From Pluralibacter gergoviae ATCC 33028 = NBRC 105706 (lineage in GTDB: Bacteria; Pseudomonadota; Gammaproteobacteria; Enterobacterales; Enterobacteriaceae): a DNA stretch of 64,000 nt. The stretch covers positions 1 through 64,000 of the forward strand of contig NZ_BCZS01000002.1 of the NCBI RefSeq assembly GCF_001598855.1. The letters run 5' to 3'. The notes beneath the pieces are model-generated. The model searched no databases, was not told the DNA's origin, and saw only the letters and a list, made by a program, of their open reading frames with translations. Positions within the stretch are counted from its first letter, which is position 1; each line of letters begins with the position of its first letter. The translations under genes were made by a program, and so were the position numbers. This document shows, one piece after another, positions 7,611-19,939 of the stretch.

Positions 7611-8960
7611 TTACTTCTCCTGCAGACCGAGCTTTTTCTCCAGGTAGTGGATATTGGTGCCACCCTGCTGGAAGTTTTCGTCGGTCATAATACGCATCTG
7701 CAGATCGACGTTGGTCTTGATGCCGTCGATGATAAGTTCCTGCAGGGCAATCTTCATGCGCGAGATAGCCACGTCGCGGTTTTCACCGTAGCAGATGAGC
7801 TTGCCGATCATCGAGTCATAGTACGGCGGTACGGTGTAGCCGGCGTAGATATGAGATTCCCAGCGCACGCCAAAACCGCCCGGCGCGTGGAAGCGGGTGA
7901 TTTTACCCGGGCTCGGCAGGAAGGTGTTCGGATCTTCGGCATTGATACGGCACTCGACCGCATGACCGCGCACCTGCACTTCTTCCTGCTTGATGGACAG
8001 CGGCTGACCGGCAGCAATGCGCAGCTGCTCTTTGATCAGGTCAACGCCGGTGATCATCTCGGTAACCGGATGCTCAACCTGGATACGGGTGTTCATCTCA
8101 ATGAAGTAGAACTCGCCGTTTTCGAACAGGAACTCGAAGGTACCCGCGCCGCGATAGCCGATGTCCACGCAGGCTTTCGCGCAGCGTTCGCCGATGAAGC
8201 GGCGCAGCTCCGGGGTAATGCCCGGCGCCGGCGCTTCTTCAACGACCTTCTGGTGGCGGCGCTGCATGGAGCAGTCGCGCTCTGCCAGATAGATAGCGTT
8301 ACCCTGACCGTCGGCCAGCACCTGGATCTCGATATGGCGAGGATTCTCCAGGTATTTCTCCATGTAGACCATGTCATTGTTGAAGGCGGCTTTCGCCTCC
8401 GCTTTGGTCATGGAGATGGACTGCGCCAGCTCGGCGTCGCTGCGCACCACGCGCATACCGCGACCGCCGCCGCCGCCGGAGGCTTTGATAATCACCGGAT
8501 AGCCGATACGCTTGGCGTGGGCGCGGTTCTTATCCATGTCGTCGCCCAGCGGGCCGTCAGAGCCCGGTACGGTCGGCACGCCCGCTTTTTTCATCGCAGT
8601 GATCGCGGACACTTTATCGCCCATCAGGCGAATGGTGTCGGCTTTCGGACCGATGAAGATAAAGCCGGACTGCTCAACCTGCTCGGCGAAGTTGGCGTTC
8701 TCGGACAGGAAGCCGTAGCCGGGGTGAATGGCGACGGCGCCGGTGATCTCAGCGGCGCTGATGATTGCCGGGATGTTCAGATAGCTTTTTACGGACGGAG
8801 CCGGGCCAATACAGACCGTCTCATCCGCCATCAGGACGTGCTTCAGGTCGCGATCCGCGGTGGAGTGCACGGCAACGGTCTTAATGCCGAGCTCTTTGCA
8901 GGCACGAAGAATACGCAATGCGATCTCGCCGCGGTTGGCGATAACAATTTTATCCAGCAT
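7611..8960 (-). CDS. accC: Biotin carboxylase subunit of acetyl-CoA carboxylase
   Basis: 449 residues, identical in length to E. coli AccC. It carboxylates the biotin on AccB using ATP and bicarbonate, the first half of malonyl-CoA synthesis. The ATP-grasp fold is intact: the N-terminal [14 protein letters not shown], the Gly-rich loop [10 protein letters not shown] (161-170), the [14 protein letters not shown] metal-binding stretch and the C-terminal biotin carboxylase domain. The start is set at MLDK, 10 bases after the accB stop; an in-frame upstream Met would overlap accB. Confidence 0.98.
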   Translation of the reverse strand: MLDKIVIANRGEIALRILRACKELGIKTVAVHSTADRDLKHVLMADETVCIGPAPSVKSYLNIPAIISAAEITGAVAIHPGYGFLSENANFAEQVEQSGFIFIGPKADTIRLMGDKVSAITAMKKAGVPTVPGSDGPLGDDMDKNRAHAKRIGYPVIIKASGGGGGRGMRVVRSDAELAQSISMTKAEAKAAFNNDMVYMEKYLENPRHIEIQVLADGQGNAIYLAERDCSMQRRHQKVVEEAPAPGITPELRRFIGERCAKACVDIGYRGAGTFEFLFENGEFYFIEMNTRIQVEHPVTEMITGVDLIKEQLRIAAGQPLSIKQEEVQVRGHAVECRINAEDPNTFLPSPGKITRFHAPGGFGVRWESHIYAGYTVPPYYDSMIGKLICYGENRDVAISRMKIALQELIIDGIKTNVDLQMRIMTDENFQQGGTNIHYLEKKLGLQEK

Positions 8961-8970
8961 GTTCGCCTCG

Positions 8971-9429
8971 TTATTCGATGACGACCAGCGGCTCGTCAAA
9001 TTCTACCGGCTGACCGCTTTCTACCAGGATTGCCTTCACGGTACCTGATTTGTCAGCTTCGATCTGGTTCATCATTTTCATCGCTTCGACGATGCACAGG
9101 GTATCGCCCGCGTTCACTTTCTGGCCTACTTCGATGAAGGCTTTCGCGTCCGGGCTCGGAGTGCGGTAGAACGTACCAACCATTGGGGAGCGTACGATGT
9201 GGCCACTGAATTCTGCTTTTGCCGGCGCTTCCGGTGCAGCGGCTGCCGGTGCAGGCGCGGCCTGTGGGGCTGCCATTGGGGCGGCGTAAGCCTGCTGCAT
9301 TACCGGGAAGCCCGCATTCGCCGCGGTGCGGCTGATGCGTACAGACTCTTCACCTTCAGAAATTTCCAGTTCGGAGATACCTGATTCTTCAACCAGCTCG
9401 ATCAGTTTTTTAATCTTACGAATATCCAT
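8971..9429 (-). CDS. accB: Biotin carboxyl carrier protein of acetyl-CoA carboxylase
   Basis: 152 residues (156 in E. coli; the difference lies in the linker). An N-terminal helical domain contacts AccC, an Ala/Pro-rich flexible linker (about 48-71) follows, and the biotinyl domain carries the thumb and the EAMKMMN motif with Lys118 as the biotinylation site. In E. coli, AccB also represses its own operon. It sits between aroQ (22 bases) and accC (10 bases), in a probable three-gene operon. Confidence 0.98.
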   Translation of the reverse strand: MDIRKIKKLIELVEESGISELEISEGEESVRISRTAANAGFPVMQQAYAAPMAAPQAAPAPAAAAPEAPAKAEFSGHIVRSPMVGTFYRTPSPDAKAFIEVGQKVNAGDTLCIVEAMKMMNQIEADKSGTVKAILVESGQPVEFDEPLVVIE

Positions 9430-9451
9430 GAGTGGGTTCCGTACTCTTTGT

Positions 9452-9904
9452 TTAGTGTGATTGTGACAGGCGTTTTACCGCTGTCTGTAAAGCGTATGTA
9501 TAACCATCGGCGCCTAAGCCACAGATGACGCCGGCAGCAATATCAGAGAGATATGAATGGTGGCGGAACGGCTCGCGGGCGTGCACGTTGCTCAGATGTA
9601 TCTCGATGAACGGGATACTCACCGCCAGCAGGGCATCACGGATCGCTACGCTTGTGTGCGTGAACGCGGCCGGATTGATCAGGATATAGTCAATGCTGTC
9701 TTTAGCCTGATGAATACGGTCAATGATGGCGTGCTCGGCATTCGACTGCAGATGCTCCAGGGACGCATTCAGAGCGCTGGCCTCGGCGGTTAAACCGTTA
9801 ACAATTTCGGCTAACGTCAGGGTGCCATACTTCTCTGGCTCACGGGTGCCGAGCATGTTCAGGTTCGGGCCGTTCAAAAGCAAAATGCGAAACTTACTGG
9901 TCAT
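9452..9904 (-). CDS. aroQ: 3-dehydroquinate dehydratase, type II
   Basis: 150 residues of the small type II dehydroquinase, which dehydrates 3-dehydroquinate to 3-dehydroshikimate in the shikimate pathway. The fingerprint [18 protein letters not shown] carries the catalytic Tyr26 and the flexible-loop Arg21; [11 protein letters not shown] carries the active-site His103. E. coli K-12 uses the unrelated type I enzyme AroD and has no gene here, so this organism may have one or both. It is the first gene of the aroQ-accB-accC transcript. Confidence 0.95.
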   Translation of the reverse strand: MTSKFRILLLNGPNLNMLGTREPEKYGTLTLAEIVNGLTAEASALNASLEHLQSNAEHAIIDRIHQAKDSIDYILINPAAFTHTSVAIRDALLAVSIPFIEIHLSNVHAREPFRHHSYLSDIAAGVICGLGADGYTYALQTAVKRLSQSH

Positions 9905-10015
9905 TGTGCTGCTATCTCCTGCAACTCTCAGGCGAAAAACAAAATATACCTTCGATACGCGATTGTCATCTTTTCAGTGGTTAAAAAAGCACTGTCCGGA
10001 AAACCAAAGTCGCAC

Positions 10016-10021
10016 ATTATA
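10016..10021 (-). promoter_or_regulatory. Candidate -10 element for aroQ-accBC
   Basis: A consensus TATAAT lies on the minus strand (complement of 10016-10021), 112 bases before aroQ. No good -35 is visible at 16-18 bases (GCTGCC region), so an activator or another promoter feature may be needed. It is the only strong -10 in the 235-base gap. Confidence 0.45.
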
Positions 10022-10080
10022 ACGATTTCGTTGCATTTGGCAGCTAAATACTGGTCTTATCAGGGAAGATTATCAACTCA

Positions 10081-10107
10081 AAAATGAAAAAGCCCTCTGA
10101 AGAGGGC
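10081..10107 (-). terminator. Terminator downstream of msrQ
   Basis: GCCCTC (10092-10097) pairs with GAGGGC (10102-10107) around TGAA; on the minus strand the stem is followed by a T-rich tract. It separates msrPQ from aroQ. Confidence 0.8.
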
Positions 10108-10139
10108 GAGTTCTGCGGCTAACAGCACATTATCGGCAA

Positions 10140-10739
10140 TTATCGCCACCACTGGCGGAACTTCTTCCAGCGGCAGCCTAGCAATATAATCGCGGCCGCG
10201 GCGTACAGCAGCGGCTGGGGTGACACTATCTTCACTGACCACAGATAGTGGATCGGCGCGAGGATAGCGACCAGATAGACGAAATTATGCAGCTTTTGCC
10301 AGCGCGGGCCCAGCTTTCGCTGCGCGCGCTGAAAAGAGGTCGCCGCCAGCGCCAGCAGAATAACCCAGCAGATGAGTCCCAGCGTCAGATAGGGGCGAGT
10401 GACCACCTCCTGACCCAGCAGTCCCAAATTGTGAATGCCCAGCTCAAGCAGCGCGTAGCTGATGAGGTGCAGCGTGGCCCAGGCAAAGCACCACAGCCCC
10501 AGCATTCGCCGGGTGCGTATTAATAAAGGCTGCTTAGCGTAGCGCGCCAGCGGGGCGACCAGCAAGGTGGCGAGCAGAAGTTTCAGAGCCATCCTACCGG
10601 TAAAATGCTGGATATCCTTCGCCGGATCGGCGCTGAAATAGCCCTGATGCCCGGCCCAGAACAGCCAAACCAGCGGTAAGAAAGCGGCAAGATGCAGCCC
10701 GGCCTTGAGCCAGGTTATCTGCTTCACGGTCAGGCGCAC
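10140..10739 (-). CDS. msrQ: Heme-containing inner-membrane subunit MsrQ of methionine sulfoxide reductase
   Basis: 199 residues with about six transmembrane helices of the ferric-reductase-like family. MsrQ binds heme b and passes electrons from the quinone pool or flavin reductase to periplasmic MsrP. Conserved membrane His residues (for example in [12 protein letters not shown] and LHNFVYL) are likely heme ligands. It starts directly after the msrP stop, so the two are translated as a unit. The length is slightly below E. coli (211). Confidence 0.95.
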   Translation of the reverse strand: MRLTVKQITWLKAGLHLAAFLPLVWLFWAGHQGYFSADPAKDIQHFTGRMALKLLLATLLVAPLARYAKQPLLIRTRRMLGLWCFAWATLHLISYALLELGIHNLGLLGQEVVTRPYLTLGLICWVILLALAATSFQRAQRKLGPRWQKLHNFVYLVAILAPIHYLWSVKIVSPQPLLYAAAAIILLGCRWKKFRQWWR

Positions 10740-11735
10740 TCAGAAATTCTCCCGCAGATTAAGGCCCCGGTATAAGGAGGCGACCTCGTCGGCGTAGCCG
10801 TTAAACAGCAGCGTCGGCTGGCGCTTAACGTCCAGCACCCCGCCGGCGCCGATAAAGCGCTCGCTGGCCTGCGACCAGCGGGGATGATCGACGTGCGGAT
10901 TGACGTTGGCGTAAAACCCGTACTCATCGGGCGCCGCGAGGTTCCACGTGGTCGGCGGCCGCTCGCGGGTGAGGGTGATGCTGACGATGGACTTGATGCC
11001 CTTAAAGCCGTATTTCCACGGTACCGTCAGGCGCACCGGCGCGCCGTTCTGCGGCGGCAGCGCCTTGCCGTAGACGCCGACGGTCAGCAGCGTCAGCGGA
11101 TGCATCGCCTCATCGAGGCGCAGTCCCTCGACGTAGGGATACTTCAGCCCGCCGCCGATAAAGCGATCCTTTTGTCCCGGCATGATCTCGGGAGCGTAGA
11201 GCGTTTCGAAGGCCACGTATTTGGCATTGCCAGTCGGATCGGCCTGCGCCAGCAGTTTGTGCAGCGGAAAGCCGATCCACGGCACCACCATTGACCACGC
11301 CTCGACGCAGCGCATGCGGTAGATGCGCTCCTCAAGCCCGAAGCGTTTCGTCAGATCGTCATGATCGAGGGTCAGCGGTTTATTGACTTCGCCGCCGATT
11401 TTCAGCGTCCAGGGATCGGTTTTCAGGCTACCGGCGTTGGCAGCCGGGTCGGCCTTATCCAGACCAAACTCATAGAAGTTGTTGTAGCCGGTGACTTTAT
11501 CTTCCGGCGTCTTCGCCAGGGCGGGCTGCCACTGCGGCGGACGGGAAAAGTCGAGCGGCTTGCCGGAGGGCGCCGGCGGGCGGTCGTTGCCCTTGAACCA
11601 GTCAAGCAGGTCGGCCTGCGGTGCGGTTGAGAATCCGGCTGCGCCGATGCCGAGCAGCTTCAGCACCTGGCGGCGCCTGAGCATGAAGGCCGACTCGGCC
11701 GTTACGTCGGCTTCGGTTAATTTTTTCGGGAGCAT
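10740..11735 (-). CDS. msrP: Periplasmic methionine sulfoxide reductase, molybdopterin subunit MsrP
   Basis: 331 residues. MsrP reduces oxidised methionines in periplasmic proteins using a molybdenum-pterin cofactor whose Mo is bound by Cys142 in [11 protein letters not shown]. The N-terminus has a twin-arginine motif (RRRQVLK, 20-26) before a hydrophobic stretch, so it is exported folded by Tat. The ATG at 11735 is preferred over a GTG two codons earlier because GGAGG lies directly before it at proper spacing. In K-12 msrPQ sits elsewhere and is controlled by HprSR; no such regulator is present here. Confidence 0.96.
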   Translation of the reverse strand: MLPKKLTEADVTAESAFMLRRRQVLKLLGIGAAGFSTAPQADLLDWFKGNDRPPAPSGKPLDFSRPPQWQPALAKTPEDKVTGYNNFYEFGLDKADPAANAGSLKTDPWTLKIGGEVNKPLTLDHDDLTKRFGLEERIYRMRCVEAWSMVVPWIGFPLHKLLAQADPTGNAKYVAFETLYAPEIMPGQKDRFIGGGLKYPYVEGLRLDEAMHPLTLLTVGVYGKALPPQNGAPVRLTVPWKYGFKGIKSIVSITLTRERPPTTWNLAAPDEYGFYANVNPHVDHPRWSQASERFIGAGGVLDVKRQPTLLFNGYADEVASLYRGLNLRENF

Positions 11736-11812
11736 AGCCACCTCCGTGATGGTTTTTGTTAATCATGACGGAGGCGGCGGGTTATCGCGAATATGTCACG
11801 AAAATTTGAAGG

Positions 11813-12787
11813 TTAAGCGATTTTCACCAGCGTGCGGCCCTGCACGTCATTATTAATGATCCGCTGGGCAAATTCCGGCGCCTGCGCGAGACTTATCTCG
11901 GTGGCGGCCTGCTGGTAGAAATCGGCAGGCAGCAGCTCGGCCAGGCGTCGCCACGCTTCCGCCCGGCGCGCCGGCGGGGTCATTACCGAGTCAACGCCCT
12001 GCAGGCGGACGTTGCGCAAAATAAACGGCATCACGGTGGTCGGCAGCGCAAAGCCGCCGGCCAGACCGCAGGCCGCTACGCAGCCGCCGTAGTTCATCTG
12101 CGCCAGCACTTTCGCCAGCACCTTATCGCCCACGGTATCGACGGCGCCGGCCCACAGCTGTTTCTCCAGCGGGCGGGTTTCGGCAAATTCGCTGCGGCTG
12201 AGAATCCGGCTGGCGCCGAGGCTGCGCAGGTAGTCGTGGGTGCTCTCGCGCCCGGACACGGCTACGACCTGATAGCCCAGCGCGTGCAGCAGCGCGACCG
12301 CCGTACTGCCGACGCCGCCGCTGGCGCCGGTGACCACTACCTCGCCATCGTGCGGGCGGATCCCCGCATCCGCCAGCGCCATCACGCACAGCATGGCGGT
12401 AAAGCCCGCGGTGCCTAAAATCATCGCCTGACGGCCATCAAGTCCCGTCGGCTGAGGCACCAGCCAGTCGCCTTTTACCCGCGCACGCTGCGCCAGGCCG
12501 CCCCAGTGATTTTCACCGACGCCCCAGCCGGTGAGGATCACCTGCTGCCCGGCGTGGAAACGCGGATCTTCACTGCTGTGCACGGTGCCGGCGAAATCAA
12601 TCCCCGGCACCATCGGGAAGTTGCGAATGATTTTGCCTTTCCCGGTGATGGCGAGAGCATCCTTATAGTTGAGGCTTGACCAGGCGATATCGACCGTGAC
12701 GTCGCCCTGCGGCAGCTGGCTATCCTCAATGTTGCGTACGGATGCGAGAGTCTTCTCATCCTGCTGCTCTAAGATTAACGCCTGCAT
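11813..12787 (-). CDS. acuI: Acrylyl-CoA reductase (MDR-family quinone oxidoreductase) AcuI
   Basis: 324 residues, full length. A zinc-free medium-chain dehydrogenase that reduces toxic acryloyl-CoA to propionyl-CoA with NADPH. The N-terminal GroES-like domain (SLNYKDALAITGKG, PGIDFAGTV) and the Rossmann motif VVTGASGGVGSTAV are clear. It is transcribed alone and divergently from csrD across a 220-base gap. Known as YhdH in older maps. Confidence 0.96.
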   Translation of the reverse strand: MQALILEQQDEKTLASVRNIEDSQLPQGDVTVDIAWSSLNYKDALAITGKGKIIRNFPMVPGIDFAGTVHSSEDPRFHAGQQVILTGWGVGENHWGGLAQRARVKGDWLVPQPTGLDGRQAMILGTAGFTAMLCVMALADAGIRPHDGEVVVTGASGGVGSTAVALLHALGYQVVAVSGRESTHDYLRSLGASRILSRSEFAETRPLEKQLWAGAVDTVGDKVLAKVLAQMNYGGCVAACGLAGGFALPTTVMPFILRNVRLQGVDSVMTPPARRAEAWRRLAELLPADFYQQAATEISLAQAPEFAQRIINNDVQGRTLVKIA

Positions 12788-13007
12788 AATCCCTCCTCGG
12801 GGCTCAGTGATTGGAAAAAATTTTCTGAAGACTATACTCGTTTACTTAAGTGTGGCACCGATTTGACGCAATAAATTGCCAGATGCGTTTACTCTGGTAG
12901 TATGCAGGGGCCATGCTGGAACGCGAGTTGGTGCTCACTGACTCGATCAGGCGAAAGCGGGTGTCCGGTCAGTCGGGCTGTTTTTGACTTACGGAGTTAA
13001 TACAAGG

Positions 13008-14948
13008 ATGCGATTAACGACGAAATTTTCCGCTTTTGTGACGCTGCTCATCGGCCTGACTATCTTTGTCACGCTTATCGGCTGTTCACTCAGTTTCTAT
13101 AACGGCATTCAGCAAAAGATCGACTCCCGCGTGCGCGCCGTGGCGACCATTATCGACTCCCGTCTCATTACAACGCCCTTCAGGCAGCTCGATCAGCAGC
13201 TGGATGAGATCATGGTTCCCGTTGATATTGTGCGTATTCAGTGCGTCATCGACGGTAAAATCATCTTCAGCCACGCGCGCAACAGCAGCTATCAGCCGAT
13301 GGGCAGCAGCTATCGCTTTCGCGAACTCAGCGTGCCGTCGATGCGCAACCCCGGCATGACCATTCAACTGCGCTATCTCGATCCGGTGGTTAACGACTTC
13401 GACTCCCTGCTGACAACCGCGCCGCTGACCTTTGCTATCGCCTTTATGGTGCTGACTATCTTCTTTGCCGTGCGCTGGTTGCGCAATCAGCTCTCCGGGC
13501 AGGAGCTGCTGGAGCGGCGCTCGACGCGCATTCTCAACGGCGAGCGGGGCAATCAGGTGCGCGGGTCGGTGCATGAATGGCCGGCGCTTGCCAGCAGTGC
13601 CCTCGACGCGCTGCTGGCGGAAATTCAGTTTGCCGGCGAGCAGCGCAGCCGCATGGATACCCTGATCCGCTCCTATGCCGCTCAGGATAATAAAACCGGG
13701 CTCAGTAACCGGCTGTTCTTTGATAATCAGCTGGCGACCCAGCTTGAAGACCCCGACAAAGTCGGTTCTTACGGCATCGTGATGCTGATCCGCGTGCCGG
13801 AATTTGACCTGCTGCGCGACAACTGGGGGCGCGCCGCCGCGGAAGAGCATTTCCACACCTTCATTAATATGCTCTCCACTTTTATGATGCGCTATCCCGG
13901 CGCGCTGCTGGCGCGCTATCACCGCAGCGACTTTGCGGTGCTGCTGCCGCACCGCACGCTGAAAGAGGCGGACAGCATTGCCGGGCTGCTGCTGAAGGCG
14001 GTCAACACCCTGCCGCCGACCAAAATTCTCGACCGCGACGACATCATGCATATCGGTATCTGCAGCTGGCGCAGCGGGCAAACCACCACCCAGGTGATGG
14101 ATCACGCTGAGGCGGCGGTGCGCAACGCGGTGCTGCAGGGCAGCAACAGCTGGGCGGTGTATGACGACACCCTGCCGGAGAAGGGCAGGGGCAACGTGCG
14201 CTGGCGCACGCTGATTGAAGAGATGCTTACCCGCGGCGGTCCGCGCTTTTATCAAAAACCGGCCCTGCAGTACGATGGCCGCGTGCACCACCGGGAACTG
14301 ATGTGCCGCATGTACGACGGTAAAGAAGAGGTGGCGGCCGCCGAGTACATGCCGATGGTTATCGAGTTTGGCCGCGCCGAAGAGTATGACCGCCTGCAGA
14401 TCACCCGCCTGCTGCCTTTCCTGTCGTTCTGGCCGGAAGAAAACCTCGCCATGCAGGTAACCGTCGCCTCGCTTATTCGCCCCCGTTTCCAGCGCTGGCT
14501 GCGGGATACGCTGATGCAGTGTGAAAAATCGCAGAGAAAGCGGATTATTTTTGAACTTGCAGAGGCGGATGTTTGTCAACATATCAGCCGGTTACAGCCC
14601 GTGGTGCGTTTGATCACGGCATTAGGCGCCAGAGTGGTGGTTATTCAGGCCGGATTGACCCTCGTGGGCACCAGCTGGATCAAGGAGCTGTCGGTTGAAG
14701 TGATTAAGCTCCATCAGAGCCTGGTGCGTAATATAGAGAAGCGTAGCGAGAATCAGCTGCTGGTGCAGAGCCTGGTTGAAGCCTGCAAAGGAACATCCAC
14801 CCAGGTTTATGCCACCGGCATCTGCAGCCGCAGCGAGTGGCAGGTACTAAGAGAGTGCGGCGTATTAGGCGGTCAGGGGGTATTTTTTGCGCCTGTTCAG
14901 CCGCTTGATACCAGCGTGAAAAAATATTCGCAAAGATACTCTGTTTAG
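13008..14948 (+). CDS. csrD: RNase E specificity factor CsrD (degenerate GGDEF/EAL)
   Basis: 646 residues, the E. coli length. CsrD is a membrane protein that targets the small RNAs CsrB and CsrC for RNase E decay, tuning carbon storage regulation. Two membrane spans (about 10-30 and 138-157) enclose a periplasmic domain, then a HAMP-like segment. The GGDEF site is replaced by HRSDF (305-309) and the EAL by ELM (430-432), so no cyclic-di-GMP synthesis or breakdown is expected. The start is at MRLTT; a longer frame begins eight codons upstream but lacks support. Confidence 0.96.
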   Translation: MRLTTKFSAFVTLLIGLTIFVTLIGCSLSFYNGIQQKIDSRVRAVATIIDSRLITTPFRQLDQQLDEIMVPVDIVRIQCVIDGKIIFSHARNSSYQPMGSSYRFRELSVPSMRNPGMTIQLRYLDPVVNDFDSLLTTAPLTFAIAFMVLTIFFAVRWLRNQLSGQELLERRSTRILNGERGNQVRGSVHEWPALASSALDALLAEIQFAGEQRSRMDTLIRSYAAQDNKTGLSNRLFFDNQLATQLEDPDKVGSYGIVMLIRVPEFDLLRDNWGRAAAEEHFHTFINMLSTFMMRYPGALLARYHRSDFAVLLPHRTLKEADSIAGLLLKAVNTLPPTKILDRDDIMHIGICSWRSGQTTTQVMDHAEAAVRNAVLQGSNSWAVYDDTLPEKGRGNVRWRTLIEEMLTRGGPRFYQKPALQYDGRVHHRELMCRMYDGKEEVAAAEYMPMVIEFGRAEEYDRLQITRLLPFLSFWPEENLAMQVTVASLIRPRFQRWLRDTLMQCEKSQRKRIIFELAEADVCQHISRLQPVVRLITALGARVVVIQAGLTLVGTSWIKELSVEVIKLHQSLVRNIEKRSENQLLVQSLVEACKGTSTQVYATGICSRSEWQVLRECGVLGGQGVFFAPVQPLDTSVKKYSQRYSV

Positions 14949-15116
14949 TCTGCCGTTTAGCGTGATTTCACGTAGAATAACGCGCGCTATTGCTTCGGTG
15001 GTCCGCGCGGGCGACCTGCCGAAATGTTTCAGGAAAAGCCAGTGTTCGTCCTTTAAGTCAGCTGCAATGTCGGCGAGGAGTGCTGCGGCTCTGACGGCGT
15101 CAGACCGAAATTGTAA

Positions 15117-16286
<1,170 letters not shown>

Positions 16287-16354
16287 TCAGCCAGAAGTCC
16301 GGGGCAGCCTCCGCTGCTCCGTTGATTTCACTGACGCGAGAGTACGCATAGCCT

Positions 16355-17853
<1,499 letters not shown>

Positions 17854-17867
17854 AAGGTTTCTATACA

Positions 17868-18455
17868 ATGCTTTATCTCGCTTCCGGCTCCCCCCGTCGT
17901 CAGGAGCTGCTGACGCAGCTGGGCGTGCGTTTCGAGCGCATCGTGCCCGGCATTGAAGAGCAGCGTCGCCCGCAGGAGCCGGCGTCGCAGTATGTCTCGC
18001 GCCTGGCGCGGGACAAGGCGCAGGCCGGGGTTGCGATGGCAGAGCGCGATCTGCCGGTGCTTGGCGCAGACACGATTGTCGTGCTTAATGGTCAGGTACT
18101 TGAGAAGCCGCGCGATGAAGCAGAGGCGGCCGCCATGCTGCGCCAGCTCTCCGGTCAGACGCATCAGGTGATGACGGCGGTGGCGCTGGCCGACCGCGCG
18201 CAGATCCTTGATTGTCTGGTGATGACAGACGTCACCTTCAGGGTATTATCAGACGAGGATATCGCGGGCTACGTCGCCTGCGGTGAGCCGATGGACAAGG
18301 CTGGAGCATACGGTATTCAGGGGCTTGGCGGCTGTTTCGTCAGAAAAATAAACGGCAGCTATCACGCTGTCGTCGGCCTGCCGCTGGTGGAGACCTGGGA
18401 GCTGCTCAGTAACTTTAACGCATTGCGTGAGAAAAGGGATAAACATGACGGCTGA
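17868..18455 (+). CDS. maf: Nucleoside triphosphate pyrophosphatase, Maf family
   Basis: 195 residues (yhdE in E. coli). Maf proteins of this subgroup hydrolyse dTTP, UTP and modified pyrimidine nucleotides to monophosphates, a house-cleaning role; overexpression blocks septation in other bacteria. The SGSPRR motif (6-11), GADTIV and the KAGAYGIQG loop are intact. The ATG at 17868 is chosen by homology, as an upstream in-frame ATG would overlap mreD by 52 bases. It overlaps rng by 11 bases. Confidence 0.95.
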   Translation: MLYLASGSPRRQELLTQLGVRFERIVPGIEEQRRPQEPASQYVSRLARDKAQAGVAMAERDLPVLGADTIVVLNGQVLEKPRDEAEAAAMLRQLSGQTHQVMTAVALADRAQILDCLVMTDVTFRVLSDEDIAGYVACGEPMDKAGAYGIQGLGGCFVRKINGSYHAVVGLPLVETWELLSNFNALREKRDKHDG

Positions 18456-19914
18456 ATTATTAGTAAACGTAACACCTTCCGAGACGCGGGTGGCGTACAT
18501 TGACGGCGGCATTTTGCAGGAGATCCACATCGAGCGCGAAGCGCGGCGTGGCATCGTAGGCAATATCTACAAGGGTCGGGTCAGTCGCGTACTTCCGGGT
18601 ATGCAGGCGGCATTTGTAGATATTGGTCTGGATAAGGCGGCGTTTCTTCACGCCTCCGATATCATGCCGCACACCGAGTGCGTGGCCGGGGACGAGCAGA
18701 AGCAGTTTACCGTGCGCGATATCTCTGAGCTGGTCCGCCAGGGTCAGGATCTGATGGTGCAGGTGGTTAAAGATCCGCTCGGCACCAAGGGCGCGCGGCT
18801 GACCACCGATATTACGCTGCCGTCCCGCTATCTGGTGTTTATGCCGGGCGCTTCCCACGTGGGCGTTTCGCAGCGCATTGAAAGCGAGGCCGAGCGCGAG
18901 CGCCTCAAGCGGGTGGTTACCGACTACTGCGACGAGCAGGGCGGCTTTATTATCCGTACCGCCGCCGAGGGCGTGTGCGAAGACGACTTAGCCTCCGATG
19001 CCGCCTACCTCAAGCGGGTGTGGACCAAAGTGATGGAGCGTAAAAAACGCCCGCAGACCCGCTACAAGATGTACGGTGAGCTGGCGCTGGCCCAGCGCGT
19101 GCTGCGCGATTTTGCCGACGCGCAGCTCGATCGCATCCGCGTCGATTCGCGCCTGACCTTCGAGTCGCTGATGGAGTTTACCGCCGAGTATATGCCGGAG
19201 ATGACCAGCAAGCTGGAGCACTACAGCGGCCGCCAGCCCATCTTTGACCTCTTCGACGTCGAAAATGAAATCCAGCGCGCGCTGGAGCGCAAGGTGGAGC
19301 TGAAGTCCGGCGGCTACCTGGTTATCGATCAGACCGAAGCGATGACCACCGTCGATATCAATACCGGCGCGTTCGTCGGCCACCGCAACCTCGACGACAC
19401 CATTTTCAATACCAATATCGAAGCCACCCAGGCGATTGCCCGCCAGCTTCGCCTGCGCAACCTGGGCGGCATTATCATTATCGACTTTATCGATATGAAT
19501 AACGATGACCACCGCCGCCGCGTGCTGCATTCGCTGGAGCAGGCCCTGAGTAAAGACCGGGTCAAAACCAGCATCAACGGCTTTTCTCAGCTGGGGCTGG
19601 TCGAGATGACCCGCAAGCGCACCCGGGAAAGCCTGGAGCACGTGCTGTGCAACGAATGCCCGACCTGCCAGGGGCGCGGGCGCGTGAAGACGGTGGAGAC
19701 CGTGTGCTATGAAATCATGCGCGAGGTGGTGCGCGTCCACCACGCCTACGACTCCGACCGCTTCCTGGTGTACGCCTCCGCTGCCGTCGCCGAAGCGCTG
19801 AAGGGCGAGGAGTCCCACGCCCTGGCAGAGGTGGAGATCTTTGTCGGTAAGCAGGTCAAGGTGCAAACAGAGCCGCTCTATAATCAGGAGCAGTTCGACG
19901 TGGTCATGATGTAA
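18445..19914 (+). CDS. rng: Ribonuclease G
   Basis: 489 residues, the E. coli length. This single-strand-specific endoribonuclease matures the 5' end of 16S rRNA and degrades some mRNAs such as adhE. The order is an S1 domain (about 39-128), a 5'-sensor region, a DNase I-like catalytic part with [11 protein letters not shown] and IIIIDFIDM carrying the Mg-binding Asp residues, and a [11 protein letters not shown] zinc link for dimerisation. It overlaps maf. Its old name CafA reflects the shape operon it sits in. Confidence 0.97.
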   Translation: MTAELLVNVTPSETRVAYIDGGILQEIHIEREARRGIVGNIYKGRVSRVLPGMQAAFVDIGLDKAAFLHASDIMPHTECVAGDEQKQFTVRDISELVRQGQDLMVQVVKDPLGTKGARLTTDITLPSRYLVFMPGASHVGVSQRIESEAERERLKRVVTDYCDEQGGFIIRTAAEGVCEDDLASDAAYLKRVWTKVMERKKRPQTRYKMYGELALAQRVLRDFADAQLDRIRVDSRLTFESLMEFTAEYMPEMTSKLEHYSGRQPIFDLFDVENEIQRALERKVELKSGGYLVIDQTEAMTTVDINTGAFVGHRNLDDTIFNTNIEATQAIARQLRLRNLGGIIIIDFIDMNNDDHRRRVLHSLEQALSKDRVKTSINGFSQLGLVEMTRKRTRESLEHVLCNECPTCQGRGRVKTVETVCYEIMREVVRVHHAYDSDRFLVYASAAVAEALKGEESHALAEVEIFVGKQVKVQTEPLYNQEQFDVVMM

Positions 19915-19939
19915 TCCCAGCAGCTACAAGGAGAGATGC

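Noticed and set aside
7485..8981. 498-codon plus-strand frame opposite accC
   Set aside because: Antisense shadow of accC, with no domain and no independent gene signals.
12788..13007. Possible small RNA in the acuI-csrD gap
   Set aside because: No terminator-like hairpin with T-run within the gap; it is adequately explained as two divergent promoters.
13086..14582. 498-codon minus-strand frame opposite csrD
   Set aside because: Antisense shadow of csrD, His- and Gln-rich product of the kind produced by reverse reading of GC-rich codons.
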